64,000 nt of DNA from Candidatus Viadribacter manganicus (GCF_001679665.1 NZ_CP013244.1:496001-560000); one strand, 5' to 3'; counted from the first letter of the stretch, positions 53,351 through 62,589 are shown. Notes: generated by a model from the letters alone, not told the origin. Made by a program: numbers and translations.

Positions 53351-53968
53351 TTACGACGCGTAGTATTCGACGACGAGGTTAGGTTCCATTTGCACCGGAT
53401 ACGGCACGTCCGAGAGTTGCGGAACGCGCGCGTAGCGGCAGGTCATGCCCTTCGCGTCGACTTCGAGATAGTCCGGTGTCTCACGCTCGCCGCTGGCCAG
53501 CGCTTCGAGAACGATCGCCATCGACTTCGAACGATCACGGATCTCGAGGACGTCGCCAACCTTCACGAGGTAGGAAGCGATCGTCACGCGACGGCCGTTC
53601 ACCTTCACGTGGCCGTGGTTCACGAACTGACGCGCCGAGAAAACGGTCGGCGTGAACTTCGCGCGATACACAACCGCATCGAGACGGCTCTCGAGCAGAC
53701 CGATGAGGTTTTCAGCCGTGTTGCCCTTCCGGCGCGCGGCTTCTTCGTAGGTCTTGCGGAACTGCTTTTCGGTGATGTTGCCGTAGTAGAGGCGCAGCTT
53801 CTGCTTCGCGACCAATTGCAGGCCGAAGTCGGAGGTCTTGCCCTTGCGGCGCTGGCCGTGTTGGCCCGGGCCGTACTGGCGCTTGTTGACTGGTGATTTC
53901 GGACGGCCCCAGAGGTTCTGGCCGAAACGGCGGTCCGACTTGTATTTAGCTTGAATACGCTTCGTCAT
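53351..53968 (-). CDS. rpsD: 30S ribosomal protein S4
   Basis: Binds 16S rRNA early in small-subunit assembly. The 205-residue protein reads [20 protein letters not shown] at the start, [18 protein letters not shown] in the middle, and the S4 RNA-binding domain [14 protein letters not shown] ... [18 protein letters not shown] start it at 53968; the longer frame adds an Arg-rich leader not found in S4. It is monocistronic here, outside the alpha operon, as is common in alphaproteobacteria, and ends in a strong terminator. Confidence 0.98.
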   Translation of the reverse strand: MTKRIQAKYKSDRRFGQNLWGRPKSPVNKRQYGPGQHGQRRKGKTSDFGLQLVAKQKLRLYYGNITEKQFRKTYEEAARRKGNTAENLIGLLESRLDAVVYRAKFTPTVFSARQFVNHGHVKVNGRRVTIASYLVKVGDVLEIRDRSKSMAIVLEALASGERETPDYLEVDAKGMTCRYARVPQLSDVPYPVQMEPNLVVEYYAS

Positions 53969-54147
53969 GCGCTGTGAGCGCCTTCTTCTTCTGACGGGGC
54001 CCGGCGAGCTCAAAACGAGATCGCGACTGCCCTGGCGGTTCGCCCGTCACCCAGTATGTCCCTGCCCCGAAACGAAGTCCGGCGCGGGAAAGCGGGGCTT
54101 TTGGTCGACCAACGTCCCAAAGTCAACCTGAGCAGCTAGGGATTTGG

Positions 54148-54996
54148 CTACACTGGCCGCGGCACAATCTCGTCGAACACGATCTTCCAATCGTCGCCCT
54201 GGTGCTGCCAGACACGGGCCAGATAGCCCTCGCGCCGGCCCTCGCCCTCCGGCCAGGACGTCCGGCCAAGCACAAAAACCATGTCGCCGGCCGGCGCCGC
54301 CTCGATCCGCAGGGGCTCGTCGACCGCGTCTAGCGCCGTCGCCTGAGCCAGCGTGGTCGCGGCCTCAACCCCGATAGCCGCCGGATGACCCGGCCGGTTC
54401 AGCCGGACATCCTCAGCCAAACGCCACAGCAATTGCGAACGCGGTTCAGGCCGGGCAATCGCAATGCCACGCTCCAATGCGCCCACCTCCCTCACTGCAG
54501 CTTCGGCGGATCCCACGCCCCGCGGCGCGACCGCCAGGTTCGGAATACGCGCGTCGGCAGCCACTGGCGGACCAGGATCGCGCACCCCGGTTCCAGCGTC
54601 GAAGATCCACTTCCAACCGCCATCTGGCTGGCGGCGCCAAACCGTGAAGTAGTGTCCCGCAATTCCCTCACGCCCGCGAAACAGAAATGGCCCCGTTGTG
54701 AAGCCAAAATCGCCACCACTCGAAATCCCGGCATAAGCAGGACGCCAATCCAACGTCGTCTCGCCGTCGCCCGCAATCTGCGCGAGCTGTTCGTGCGCAT
54801 TCACCGGATCAGGACTCAAAGTGATCGCATCCGGCGCTGCGTAGCTGCGAAACGCCGCCACCCATCCGCGCTCTGCAGCATCCGCCGCGAACGCGCGCTC
54901 GGCCGCCACCACGGGCGCTGCACTTTGCCCCACCACAGCCTGGGGCGCCGTCGCACACCCGACCAACGCCAACACCGCCAAAACAAGAACTCTCAT
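54148..54996 (-). CDS. Lipoprotein with SnoaL/DUF4440-like domain
   Basis: A 282-residue lipoprotein: the leader MRVLVLAVLALVGCATAP has a lipobox with Cys14. The first domain (about 30-145) reads AAERAFAADAAERGWVAAFR, DWRPAYAGISSGGDFGFTTG and HYFTVWRRQPDGGWKWIFD, which is the NTF2-like (SnoaL/DUF4440) pattern. A second similar half ends ARVWQHQGDDWKIVFDEIV, so the protein may be two NTF2-like domains. The ligand or role is unknown. The start is moved to 54996 to put the leader at the N-terminus. Confidence 0.78.
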   Translation of the reverse strand: MRVLVLAVLALVGCATAPQAVVGQSAAPVVAAERAFAADAAERGWVAAFRSYAAPDAITLSPDPVNAHEQLAQIAGDGETTLDWRPAYAGISSGGDFGFTTGPFLFRGREGIAGHYFTVWRRQPDGGWKWIFDAGTGVRDPGPPVAADARIPNLAVAPRGVGSAEAAVREVGALERGIAIARPEPRSQLLWRLAEDVRLNRPGHPAAIGVEAATTLAQATALDAVDEPLRIEAAPAGDMVFVLGRTSWPEGEGRREGYLARVWQHQGDDWKIVFDEIVPRPV

Positions 54997-55142
54997 GGCA
55001 AACACCAGTCTTGCGCCGCCCTCAGCGGTCAACCGCGCTTGCGACCACCAAAGCCGGGCCCGCGATTAGCAGCCCAAATGGCCGCGTTTAACCAATCCTC
55101 AAGCGGAGATGAGCAGAGCTTTACTCTGGAGGATGTCCGCCA

Positions 55143-55631
55143 GTGCCGGTCGTGATGCGTCATAACGAGTCGTTGGAGCTAAACTTGGCCGAATACCTCG
55201 GCTCGGTGACGTACGGCGAACTCAAAGCCGTCGCCGAGTTTCTGGCCGCCAACCCGTCCTTCCTGAAACGCGATTGCTTGAGCGTCGCCTATCCCGGCTG
55301 CGACTTCGACAGCATCGACCTCGCCGCGCTCGACGAACTCTTCGGCGGCTACGCGCAACTCTACGCACCGATCAATTTTCAGATCATCCGCCGCTCGGCC
55401 TGGGTCTGCCTCAGCCCCGCCGCGCAACGTTACATCGACTACTGGATCGTCGGGCGCGACGCGCGCGGCGCCATGTCGACGACGCTCCGCCAATTCCCAA
55501 CGCACGAAGAAGCCGGCGATTGGCTGGTGCTCAGCGAAGCGGAAACACTCGCCCTTCAGACGCGCGCCGGCTTCGACGTCGTCGTCCGTTTCGAAGACAA
55601 GCCGCCGGCCGTGGCAGCACACGCACGCTAG
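55143..55631 (+). CDS. Protein of unknown function, first of a tandem pair
   Basis: A 162-residue soluble protein that begins VMRHNESLELNLAEYLGSVT and contains RDCLSVAYPGCDFDSIDLAA then a helical middle and VLSEAETLALQTRAGF. The GTG start at 55143 follows a GGAGG site at ten bases; an ATG at 55155 is the alternative. A broken paralog starts on its stop codon. I do not recognise the family; the DCxSV and D-S-IDLAALDELF elements are shared by both copies. Confidence 0.7.
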   Translation: MPVVMRHNESLELNLAEYLGSVTYGELKAVAEFLAANPSFLKRDCLSVAYPGCDFDSIDLAALDELFGGYAQLYAPINFQIIRRSAWVCLSPAAQRYIDYWIVGRDARGAMSTTLRQFPTHEEAGDWLVLSEAETLALQTRAGFDVVVRFEDKPPAVAAHAR

Positions 55632-55921
55632 TGCTTCGCCACAACGAAAAGCTTGAGCTGAGCCGTGTCGAATACTCGGGCGCCGTTCGCGCCCAGGATC
55701 TGCACGATCACGCCGCCTACAACGCCGCCCATCCAGTCTGGCTCGGCTTTGACTGCATCAGCGTCATCCATGCCGACATCGATGTCACCGGCATTTCGCT
55801 CAACAATCTCTACCGCGTTTCAATGCCCATCGCGAACTGTTCGCGCCGCTTAGCCCGCGTCGCTATCGAGATCGTACTGGCTCTGCAGATAATTCTGCAG
55901 GCCCATCTGTTCCAAATTTAA
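55631..55921 (+). pseudogene. Truncated and frameshifted tandem paralog of the 55143 gene
   Basis: The GTG start shares a base with the preceding stop. The first 66 residues (LRHNEKLELSRVEYSGAVRA, FDCISVIHADIDVTGISL) closely parallel the upstream gene. Near 55820 the similarity moves into another frame (FNAHRELFAPLSPRRY, compared with GGYAQLYAPINF upstream). The copy then runs into the 3' end of bfr on the opposite strand, so about half the protein is missing. A relic of tandem duplication is the simplest reading. Confidence 0.65.
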
Positions 55922-56335
55922 AAGCTGGGTTTCCAGGAAGTCGATGTGCTCTTCGGTATCGTCGAGCAGCTCGATCAGCAGATCGCGCGTGACATAATCT
56001 TGCTTCGTCTCGCAAAGCGCGATTCCTTCCTTGATCGCGGCGTGGCCGGTCTTCTCGGCGTTCAAATCCGCCTGCAACCGCTCCGGCGCCGCTTCACCGA
56101 TTTGCAGCTTGTTCAAGTTCTGCAGGTTCGGAAAACCTTCGATGAGCAGGATCCGCTTAATGATGCGGTCCGCATGCTTCATCTCTTCGATGGATTCTTC
56201 GTACGTCTTTTTGGCGAGCTTGCCGTAGCCATCGCTCTGGTACATCCGCGCATGCAGGAAGTACTGGTTTATCGACGTCAGCTCGTTGGTCAGAATCTGA
56301 TTGAGCTTCTTGATGACGTCCGCATCGCCCTTCAT
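55850..56335 (-). CDS. bfr: Bacterioferritin
   Basis: Heme-containing iron storage protein of 161 residues. Ferroxidase ligands Glu18, Glu51 and His54 and the heme ligand Met52 (YEESIEEMKHADRIIKRIL) are all in place; Glu94 and the C-terminal DDTEEHIDFLETQLL helix complete the site. It lies five bases downstream of the Bfd gene, so the two form an operon for storing and releasing iron. Confidence 0.97.
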   Translation of the reverse strand: MKGDADVIKKLNQILTNELTSINQYFLHARMYQSDGYGKLAKKTYEESIEEMKHADRIIKRILLIEGFPNLQNLNKLQIGEAAPERLQADLNAEKTGHAAIKEGIALCETKQDYVTRDLLIELLDDTEEHIDFLETQLLNLEQMGLQNYLQSQYDLDSDAG

Positions 56336-56340
56336 CGCGC

Positions 56341-56538
56341 TTACTCCGCTGCGACGAGGCTCCGCTTACCGCAAGCCATTCCGCCGCTAGAAATGCCCTC
56401 GGCGATCTCTGGCAGACAGCGACCGCAACAAGGCTCGCAGCCATGATGGGCGAGCACCGCTTCCGGACCCTGCGCACCTGCAGCGATGGCCTCATCGACC
56501 TCGTTGCGAGTCACACCGTTACAGTTGCAGACGTACAT
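56341..56538 (-). CDS. bfd: Bacterioferritin-associated ferredoxin (Bfd)
   Basis: A 65-residue [2Fe-2S] protein that reduces bacterioferritin iron so it can be mobilised. The four cysteine ligands are in MYVCNCNGVT and CEPCCGRC. I start it at the ATG at 56538, which has AGAGAAG eight bases before it; the frame extends nine codons upstream. The C-terminal GGMACGKRSLVAAE tail is somewhat longer than in E. coli. A Fur-box-like dyad lies about 80 bases upstream. Confidence 0.92.
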   Translation of the reverse strand: MYVCNCNGVTRNEVDEAIAAGAQGPEAVLAHHGCEPCCGRCLPEIAEGISSGGMACGKRSLVAAE

Positions 56539-56619
56539 CCCGCACTTCTCTGTGAGCAAAGACATTTCCGGCGACTGCGAACCAGACGCAAAGAATTCAT
56601 ACCCTCTCGCGACCGCTCC

Positions 56620-56634
56620 TGCAAGTCATTCGCA
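56620..56634 (-). promoter_or_regulatory. Fur-box-like dyad upstream of bfd-bfr
   Basis: The 15-base sequence TGCAAGTCATTCGCA is a near-perfect dyad of TGCRA half-sites separated by five bases, the form of Fur operators in Caulobacter and relatives. It is placed 82 bases before the bfd start, within the likely promoter. Iron repression of bfd is expected in general. Confidence 0.6.
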
Positions 56635-56703
56635 GCATTTATAGTGCCTCATCGGCGCCCCTAGCGGTTTGATTTTGGTCAATTTGCCTGCGCGGACGGG
56701 ACG

Positions 56704-57093
56704 TTAACCCAGCACCTTCGCCATGGCCGCGAGCCCGGCTTCCATCGAGGCTGTCTGCGTGCCGGCCATTGCGTCGGGCAGGAAGTCCACCGTCCAGACG
56801 AACCGGCAGCCATCGCCGTCTTCAAGCACCTGCGCCGTAGCGCTGTAGTGCTGGATCCTCGGGTGATCGAGGATGGCGTAAACCAAGCGCCGCTCGGCAT
56901 CGTCAGAGCTCACCAGCCACTCACGGACTTCCGTGCCGTTCGCAAACATCACCATTCGCGCGCCGGACGGCTCCATCTTCGTCGCCGTCACGAAGCCCGG
57001 CGCCATCTCGTGCACCGCCTCGAATCTGCGCAGCAGCGCCCAGACCTCATCCGCCAAACGCGCGCTCCGAAACTGTTTTCTGACCGTCGCCAT
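56704..57093 (-). CDS. SRPBCC/polyketide-cyclase-like protein
   Basis: A 129-residue protein with the START/Bet v1-like layout: VRKQFRSARLADEVWALLRR, HEMAPGFVTATKMEPSG, TEVREWLVSSDDAERRLVY, QVLEDGDGCRFVWTVDFLPD and a C-terminal helix. This fold binds hydrophobic ligands; the ligand is unknown. The start at 57093 follows GAGGAG at six bases. It stands between bfd and the membrane-protein operon with no clear link to either. Confidence 0.82.
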   Translation of the reverse strand: MATVRKQFRSARLADEVWALLRRFEAVHEMAPGFVTATKMEPSGARMVMFANGTEVREWLVSSDDAERRLVYAILDHPRIQHYSATAQVLEDGDGCRFVWTVDFLPDAMAGTQTASMEAGLAAMAKVLG

Positions 57094-57165
57094 GAGCATC
57101 TCCTCTGACGCGCATCTGGCCAGAACCGGACACGTCTGTCTCGCCGTTTCCGGACCGCTTCATGT

Positions 57166-57975
57166 TCACAAGCGCCGCCGGTCAAGCTGGCGGGCAATCC
57201 GCGCTTCGAGCCGGCTGGTCGCATCGAGCAAACGCTGCGCCGTAGATTCGTTCACCGCCGCGACATGGGCACGCCAGGTCAATTGCGTCACCACAGGGGC
57301 CCACGACGGCGCGCTGGGCGCATTCGCAAGCATGAGGCTTTGAGGCTGAAACAACGGCCCCGCATAAACTTCATCGCGAAACGCACCTGTCGTACGCCCG
57401 CGCTCAAGGAGCGCCATTCCCATCAATTGATCGTCCCACGCGCGCGCCGGAAGCCCTGAGTTCCGCATAAATGGGACGAACGCCTCATCAACAAAGTAAA
57501 TGTTGTTCTTGTCAATCACCGCCTCGAGCCGGCGCGTGTAGAAAAAGTACGAAATGATCTCGGCGCGCAACGCCGCGTCGGAAATGATCTCGAGATTGCC
57601 GGAGCTTTGAAGGTCAACGAACGTCGGGCTTTCCGTTCTCAATGTCCGGCGCTGGGTGAGCGCTGACAGCGCCACACCGATCCTACGGCTGCGTTCGGCA
57701 GTTCTGTCGTTCTCGATCAAATAGAAGACTTTGCCAGCAAGCCGTCCTTGAAACTGCTCGAACTCAATCTGATCGCGCACCTCCCCTTCAATGCGCTGCA
57801 AATCCCCCCGCAACTGCGAGAGGTACGCCGACTCCGCTCTCCGGCTTGCCGCCGCCTCGTTCCAATTGCTGACCTGAATACCCAAAAACACGCCGAGCAC
57901 GACGATCAGAAAATCGATCCCGATCGCGGTCCATTCCTGCTTGCGCAGATGCGCGATGATGCGGCGGAGGATCAT
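57166..57975 (-). CDS. DUF6090-type single-pass membrane protein, third of three
   Basis: A 269-residue protein with the DUF6090 N-terminus IIAHLRKQEWTAIGIDFLIV then GVFLGIQVSNWNEAAASRRA: one membrane helix (about 17-35) and a long helical periplasmic part starting SAYLSQLRGDLQRIEGEV. A later RTESPTFVDLQSSGNLEII motif is characteristic. Its start overlaps the stop of the second gene (ATGA). Function of the family is unknown. Confidence 0.85.
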   Translation of the reverse strand: MILRRIIAHLRKQEWTAIGIDFLIVVLGVFLGIQVSNWNEAAASRRAESAYLSQLRGDLQRIEGEVRDQIEFEQFQGRLAGKVFYLIENDRTAERSRRIGVALSALTQRRTLRTESPTFVDLQSSGNLEIISDAALRAEIISYFFYTRRLEAVIDKNNIYFVDEAFVPFMRNSGLPARAWDDQLMGMALLERGRTTGAFRDEVYAGPLFQPQSLMLANAPSAPSWAPVVTQLTWRAHVAAVNESTAQRLLDATSRLEARIARQLDRRRL

Positions 57976-58733
57976 GGCGCGCCAATGTCCGCGTTGATCG
58001 CGGCCACGGCATTCGCCGCGCTCTCACGGGCGCGCGGATACTCCTGCTGCGCAAAGATGTTCTGCCCAATCCAGAATCTGAGGTCGTCCGCGATCTGATC
58101 GTCGGCGCGAATGGCCCGGAGGACGGACGCTGTATCGACGCTCGCGAGCTCAGCCGCGCAATCCGAACTCATGAATTCGATCTCGGCGTCGACGATGAAA
58201 CAATCACCCCACAGCACCTCGGCCGCCTCCGGGCTGAGATGCCGGCGCAAACGTTCCCGATAGGCCGGCGCCGTCAGGTTTATGGGGTTCCACCCCGCCA
58301 GATAGATGTAAAAACGCCGGACAGCGGCGCGCGTATCGTCGTCAGTGGGAAAACCCCTGCGCTCGTTCTCGGCGTACTTGCCCGTTTGAAAGCCGGTGCC
58401 CCAGAGCTGCGAGGCGTGAAAGAAATCAATCAGCAACTCGCCGCAACGCGTGCTGCACGGCTCGCCACTTTCCAGCCACGCCAAAGCGCTCCGGCCACCC
58501 TCCACCGAGCGATCGGTATAGGTGACGAGATGCTCCAGCATCCGGTCATTCTCGACGATCTCGTCGCGCAACTGCGCCAGATAAACACTCTCCTGAGCAC
58601 GCAACGCCCGCGCCTCATTCCAATTGCCGAGTTGGATACCCACGAACACACCGATTACGACGATCACAAAATCGATCCCGATCGCCGTCCATTCCTGCTT
58701 GCGCAGATGCTCCATGACGCGACGGAGGATCAT
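57972..58733 (-). CDS. DUF6090-type single-pass membrane protein, second of three
   Basis: A 253-residue paralog with nearly the same N-terminus as the third gene (LRKQEWTAIGIDFVIVVIGV, QLGNWNEARALRAQE) and one membrane helix. The periplasmic part keeps VYLAQLRDEIVENDRMLEHL and has four cysteines (EPCSTRC, GDCFIV, SDCAAEL), which the third gene lacks. It overlaps both neighbours by ATGA, so the three proteins are made together. Confidence 0.85.
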   Translation of the reverse strand: MILRRVMEHLRKQEWTAIGIDFVIVVIGVFVGIQLGNWNEARALRAQESVYLAQLRDEIVENDRMLEHLVTYTDRSVEGGRSALAWLESGEPCSTRCGELLIDFFHASQLWGTGFQTGKYAENERRGFPTDDDTRAAVRRFYIYLAGWNPINLTAPAYRERLRRHLSPEAAEVLWGDCFIVDAEIEFMSSDCAAELASVDTASVLRAIRADDQIADDLRFWIGQNIFAQQEYPRARESAANAVAAINADIGAP

Positions 58734-59563
58734 GGCGTAGAGCCCGATCTCGGGAGCGTGACGTTCATGCCGGTGGTTGCGTTCAGATCGTCGATAAAGG
58801 GCTGAAACTGCGTTGTGTCCACGCAGGCGCCATAGGTTGCGACAGTGTTGGCGATGAAGTCTGCGATGTCCCCATCTGTTGACGATGTGAAGCGAAAAAA
58901 CCGCCGCTCATTCTGAAAATCGAAAGCCATGATGGCTTCCCGCGCTTGGCGCGCGTGGACCGTCATGATCCCTTCCATCGAGGCGAGCCGACTTAGCGTC
59001 GCGTACGCCTCACGCCGTTGCGCCGCGTCAAACGGGCCCGACATCGACAAATGCGAGAGCTCACCCGCGAGATCGAACGCCGCGTCCTGCCGTTCTCGAA
59101 AACCCTCCGTTGCCACGAAAACTGCGCTTATTTGGATGAAGCGTTGCCGGTCCATGTCGATTGCGGCGTCGCCGGCGAGCAGCGAGCGCCATGTTGCGTC
59201 GGACCAGGGCCGGCGCGGCGAGCGCAGGACACGTGGAAGCACCATATGCTCGCTGTTCCGGTTGATGCTCTCAGGAATCTCCGCGGCCCAATAGCCATCG
59301 GAGCGCTGAAGCCGATCGGCAAGCGCCCGGAAACGCTCGCGTCTGCAGGGCTCGACGGCGAGGCGCTCGCTGGCGTGGAGATACAGCATGACCATATCGA
59401 CCTCGACCGCGTCGATGGCCTCGCGCGTGGCGCGGGCGCGGTTGGCGCTGGTGATGAGCTCCTGGGCGATAAGGGTGATGCTCAAACCGATGACGATGAT
59501 CGCGACTTCGAAGCCAAAGCGCTTCCACCCCTTAAGATCGCCGATCTGACGAAAGAAGCGCAT
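58730..59563 (-). CDS. Single-pass membrane protein related to DUF6090, first of three
   Basis: A 277-residue protein that heads the operon. Its N-terminus (MRFFRQIGDLKGWKRFGFEV, IIVIGLSITLIAQELITSAN) has the same short basic lead and single membrane helix, but the NWNE element of the other two is replaced. Helical periplasmic segments (DAVEVDMVMLYLHASERLAV) follow. A GGGGGAG site before the ATG at 59563 fixes the start; the longer frame to 59701 is not supported. It is divergent from rimO. Confidence 0.78.
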   Translation of the reverse strand: MRFFRQIGDLKGWKRFGFEVAIIVIGLSITLIAQELITSANRARATREAIDAVEVDMVMLYLHASERLAVEPCRRERFRALADRLQRSDGYWAAEIPESINRNSEHMVLPRVLRSPRRPWSDATWRSLLAGDAAIDMDRQRFIQISAVFVATEGFRERQDAAFDLAGELSHLSMSGPFDAAQRREAYATLSRLASMEGIMTVHARQAREAIMAFDFQNERRFFRFTSSTDGDIADFIANTVATYGACVDTTQFQPFIDDLNATTGMNVTLPRSGSTP

Positions 59564-59664
59564 TCGATCTCCCCCGCCAGCATCTAGCCGCAAGCGCGCG
59601 CGACTGACAACGATCGGCCTGGAGACTTGGGAAAAGTCCGGCCCTGCGCTAAGAGCCCGCCTCA

Positions 59665-60990
59665 ATGTCCGCAAAAGCCCCCACCATCGGCGTCGTTTCA
59701 CTCGGCTGCCCCAAAGCCCTCGTCGACAGCGAGCGCATCATCACGCGCCTGCGCTCCGAAGGCTATCAGCTCAGCGGCTCCTACGAAGGCGCCGACCTTG
59801 TCGTCGTGAATACGTGCGGCTTCCTCGATAGCGCCAAAGCCGAAAGCCTCGACGCCATCGGCGAAGCCATTGCCGAGAACGGCAAAGTCATCGTCACCGG
59901 CTGCCTCGGCAAAGAAGAAAACCTGATCCGCCAAGCGCACCCGAAAGTGCTGGAGATCACCGGCCCGCACCAATACGAGGCCGTCGTCGGCGCCGTGCAC
60001 ACGCATCTGCCGCAGCTGCACGATCCCAAAATCGATCTCGTGCCCGAAGGCGGCTTCCGCCTCACGCCGCGCCACTACGCGTATCTGAAGATCTCCGAAG
60101 GCTGCAATAATCGCTGTACCTTCTGCATCATCCCATCGATCCGCGGCGACCTCGTCTCGCGCCGCGCCAACGCCGTGCTGAAAGAGGCCGAAGGCTTGGT
60201 CAAAGCCGGCGTCAAAGAACTGCTGGTCATCTCGCAGGACACGTCGGCCTACGGCGTTGACCTCAAATATGCCGAGAGCAAATGGAAGGACCGCATGGTC
60301 CGCGCCAAATTCTACGACCTCTGCAAAGAGCTCGGCGACTTGGGCGCATGGGTGCGCCTCCACTACGTCTATCCCTATCCGCACGTCGACGAAGTCGTCG
60401 CTCTGATGGCCGAAGGCAAAGTACTGCCCTACCTCGACATCCCGTTCCAGCACGCCTCACCAAACGTGCTGAAGGCCATGCGCCGCCCCGCGAACCAGGA
60501 CAAAGTCCTGGATCGCATCAAGGCGTGGCGCAAAATCTGCCCTGACCTCACCATCCGTTCGAGCTTCATCGTCGGCTTCCCCGGTGAAACCGAAGACGAT
60601 TTCGAAACCCTGCTCGATTTCATCGAAGAAGCCGAAATCGATCGCGCCGGCGTGTTCAAATACGAAAACGTCGACGGCGCGCCCTCACGCGATCTCCCCG
60701 GCCACATCGATCAAGACGACGTCGATGAGCGCTACGATCGCTTCATGGAAGCGCAGACCGCGCTCGCCCACCAGCGCCTCCAATCCATGATCGGCAAAAC
60801 CGTCGACGCGATCTGCGACGGCTGGGACGAAGACGCCGAAGCCTACGCCTTCCGCACCAAGGCCGACGCACCCGAAATCGACGGGGTCACCTATGTCGAT
60901 AGCGACGACGAAATCGCCGAAGGCACGATCTGCCAGCTCGAAATCCTCGGCGGCGAGGGCCACGAAATGGTCGGCGCGCTAAAGGACTAA
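59665..60990 (+). CDS. rimO: Ribosomal protein S12 methylthiotransferase RimO
   Basis: Radical-SAM enzyme that adds a methylthio group to an aspartate of ribosomal protein S12. The 441-residue protein has N-terminal cluster cysteines Cys15, Cys51 and Cys80 ([30 protein letters not shown]), the radical-SAM triad Cys147/151/154 ([14 protein letters not shown]) and a C-terminal TRAM domain. [12 protein letters not shown] and YVYPYPH distinguish RimO from MiaB. All features are intact. Confidence 0.97.
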   Translation: MSAKAPTIGVVSLGCPKALVDSERIITRLRSEGYQLSGSYEGADLVVVNTCGFLDSAKAESLDAIGEAIAENGKVIVTGCLGKEENLIRQAHPKVLEITGPHQYEAVVGAVHTHLPQLHDPKIDLVPEGGFRLTPRHYAYLKISEGCNNRCTFCIIPSIRGDLVSRRANAVLKEAEGLVKAGVKELLVISQDTSAYGVDLKYAESKWKDRMVRAKFYDLCKELGDLGAWVRLHYVYPYPHVDEVVALMAEGKVLPYLDIPFQHASPNVLKAMRRPANQDKVLDRIKAWRKICPDLTIRSSFIVGFPGETEDDFETLLDFIEEAEIDRAGVFKYENVDGAPSRDLPGHIDQDDVDERYDRFMEAQTALAHQRLQSMIGKTVDAICDGWDEDAEAYAFRTKADAPEIDGVTYVDSDDEIAEGTICQLEILGGEGHEMVGALKD

Positions 60991-61080
60991 ACCTCCCTTG
61001 CAATCTGCGCCGTAATCGAAATTCCCTTTTGACTTAGCGCCGCGTCCGTGGACTCTGCTATCCTCCTTGGGGGAGGCGAC

Positions 61081-61437
61081 ATGAAACAGATTGCATCCAT
61101 CGGCTTATGTTTGGCCCTAGCCGTCAGCGCGCTCGCGACCAAGGCGATGGCGCAAACGCTCGCAAACCGCCCTGCTCTCGATTTCACCGGCGCCCCGAGC
61201 CCAACCGGCGAAGACCCAGTCTTCTCACGCTCCGTCGCTGCGCGCTTTGCCGGCGTGCCGCTCGCCCAAGTGCTGACCGACATTCGCGCCCAAGGCTTCG
61301 AGTGCGCCTCTGACTATTGCACGCGCACCGTCATGGAAGACGCCTGCGCCAATGCGTGGACCATCGACATCGCCGCCGATCACACGCTGAGCGGGCGCCA
61401 CTCACGCCTCTGCATGGGCGCGGCGGAAGACGAGTGA
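61081..61437 (+). CDS. Small secreted protein of unknown function
   Basis: A 118-residue protein with a signal peptide (MKQIASIGLCLALAVSALATKAMA). The mature part has four cysteines (FECASDYCTRTVMEDACANAW and SRLCMGAAEDE) that could form two disulfides. GGGGGAGGCGAC precedes the ATG. The lipoprotein gene eight bases downstream is probably in the same transcript. No family is recognised. Confidence 0.7.
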   Translation: MKQIASIGLCLALAVSALATKAMAQTLANRPALDFTGAPSPTGEDPVFSRSVAARFAGVPLAQVLTDIRAQGFECASDYCTRTVMEDACANAWTIDIAADHTLSGRHSRLCMGAAEDE

Positions 61438-61445
61438 GTTCAGCC

Positions 61446-61955
61446 ATGTCCAAATCGTTCATCGCCGCGCTCTGCGCGCTCATGCTCAGCGCCTGCGCAA
61501 GCACCAGCGCACCGGCGCAAGCCACGGCATCGCCCGCCGCTACGATCACGCTCTTCGAAGGCGGCTGCTATTACATGAGCAGCTGCACGACTTACGAGAT
61601 CACCGTGCAAGCCAACGGCGCCTACAGTCTCAACGCACAGAGCAACGCACGCACCCAAGGCCTCAGCGAAGGTCAACTCGGCGCCGAAGCCTTCGCCGCA
61701 GCCGAACGCGCCCTCGCCGCAGCGAACTTCGCCTCGCTGCCCGAGACCATGAACGGCTCAAACCGCAGCGTGTGGGATCCAGATGTCTATCCGTGCATGA
61801 ACCACGCGCCCGGCGCACGCATCACACGCCGCACCGGCGATGGCGCCGTAAAGGCGGTCTATTGGGATCAAGGCTGCCGCTCAGCGGAGATGAGTGCGCT
61901 CATCGATCAACTCCGCGCCGCCTTCCACTACGATCATCTAGTCCGCCCGGAGTAG
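61446..61955 (+). CDS. Lipoprotein, DUF6438-like
   Basis: A 169-residue lipoprotein with leader MSKSFIAALCALMLSACAST (lipobox Cys17). The body has ATITLFEGGCYYMSSCTTYE with the C-x5-C-x(n) pattern of DUF6438, ITVQANGAYSLNAQ, and later VYPCMNHAPGARITRRTGDG and DQGCRSAEMSALIDQL. The start is placed at the leader; the open frame begins 43 codons earlier. Role unknown. Confidence 0.7.
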   Translation: MSKSFIAALCALMLSACASTSAPAQATASPAATITLFEGGCYYMSSCTTYEITVQANGAYSLNAQSNARTQGLSEGQLGAEAFAAAERALAAANFASLPETMNGSNRSVWDPDVYPCMNHAPGARITRRTGDGAVKAVYWDQGCRSAEMSALIDQLRAAFHYDHLVRPE

Positions 61956-62076
61956 CAGCGCACAGCAAGCCGGCGCATGCCCTCGAATGTTCGATCATAG
62001 CGGCGCCCACGCTTCTTCTCGGCATCATTGGCGCATCGTGCGGTGTGGCGATCTTTCGTCTCTTGAATGCGAAGCT

Positions 62077-62589
62077 CTAACGCACACGCGAAAAGGCGTT
62101 TCGTCGGCCGTTGCCGAGATAAAACCATTCAAAATCATTTGGACCGAAGTCACCGATCTCGGACACGCGCGGGCGTCCTTCAAGAGGCACGAATACAATG
62201 TAGTGTTTTGCTGGATCGACGTTGTCCGTCAGGCCGGGCGGTGGCGCATCGCCGGCGAACACCATCCATCTTTCCGCAGGCTGATCGTCGCCATCATAGC
62301 TGCTCACCGATGAGCCGTCCGCATTGAGCGTGAGCATCTCCCGCTCCTCGTAAACGGAACGCCAGACGCCCACGAACTGCTGAGCGAAGGCATCGATGTC
62401 GCGTTCGTTCAGGTTCGCCGCCGCCGATCCCGCCTCCACTGGCGATATCGCCTCCGCAGGTGAATCCGTTCGTGCATTTTCAGGCGCGTCCGAGCTGCAC
62501 GCGACGACGACAAATCCGAAAAATGCTAGCAGCGGCATGAGCAAGATGCGCTTCGACAAAGACTTACCCTGCGGGTTTGAAACGGACAC
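62077..62589 (-). CDS. Lipoprotein of unknown function
   Basis: A 170-residue protein with a lipoprotein leader (LLMPLLAFFGFVVVACSSDA). A Ser/Glu/Ala linker is followed by a small domain (DIDAFAQQFVGVWRSVYEER, LTLNADGSSVSSYDGDDQPA, DPAKHYIVFVPLEG) that resembles beta-barrel DUFs measuring growth of a 'variable + constant' type; the family is not certain. GTG at 62589 or ATG near 62538 could start it. It follows the DUF6882 gene after 23 bases. Confidence 0.65.
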   Translation of the reverse strand: MSVSNPQGKSLSKRILLMPLLAFFGFVVVACSSDAPENARTDSPAEAISPVEAGSAAANLNERDIDAFAQQFVGVWRSVYEEREMLTLNADGSSVSSYDGDDQPAERWMVFAGDAPPPGLTDNVDPAKHYIVFVPLEGRPRVSEIGDFGPNDFEWFYLGNGRRNAFSRVR

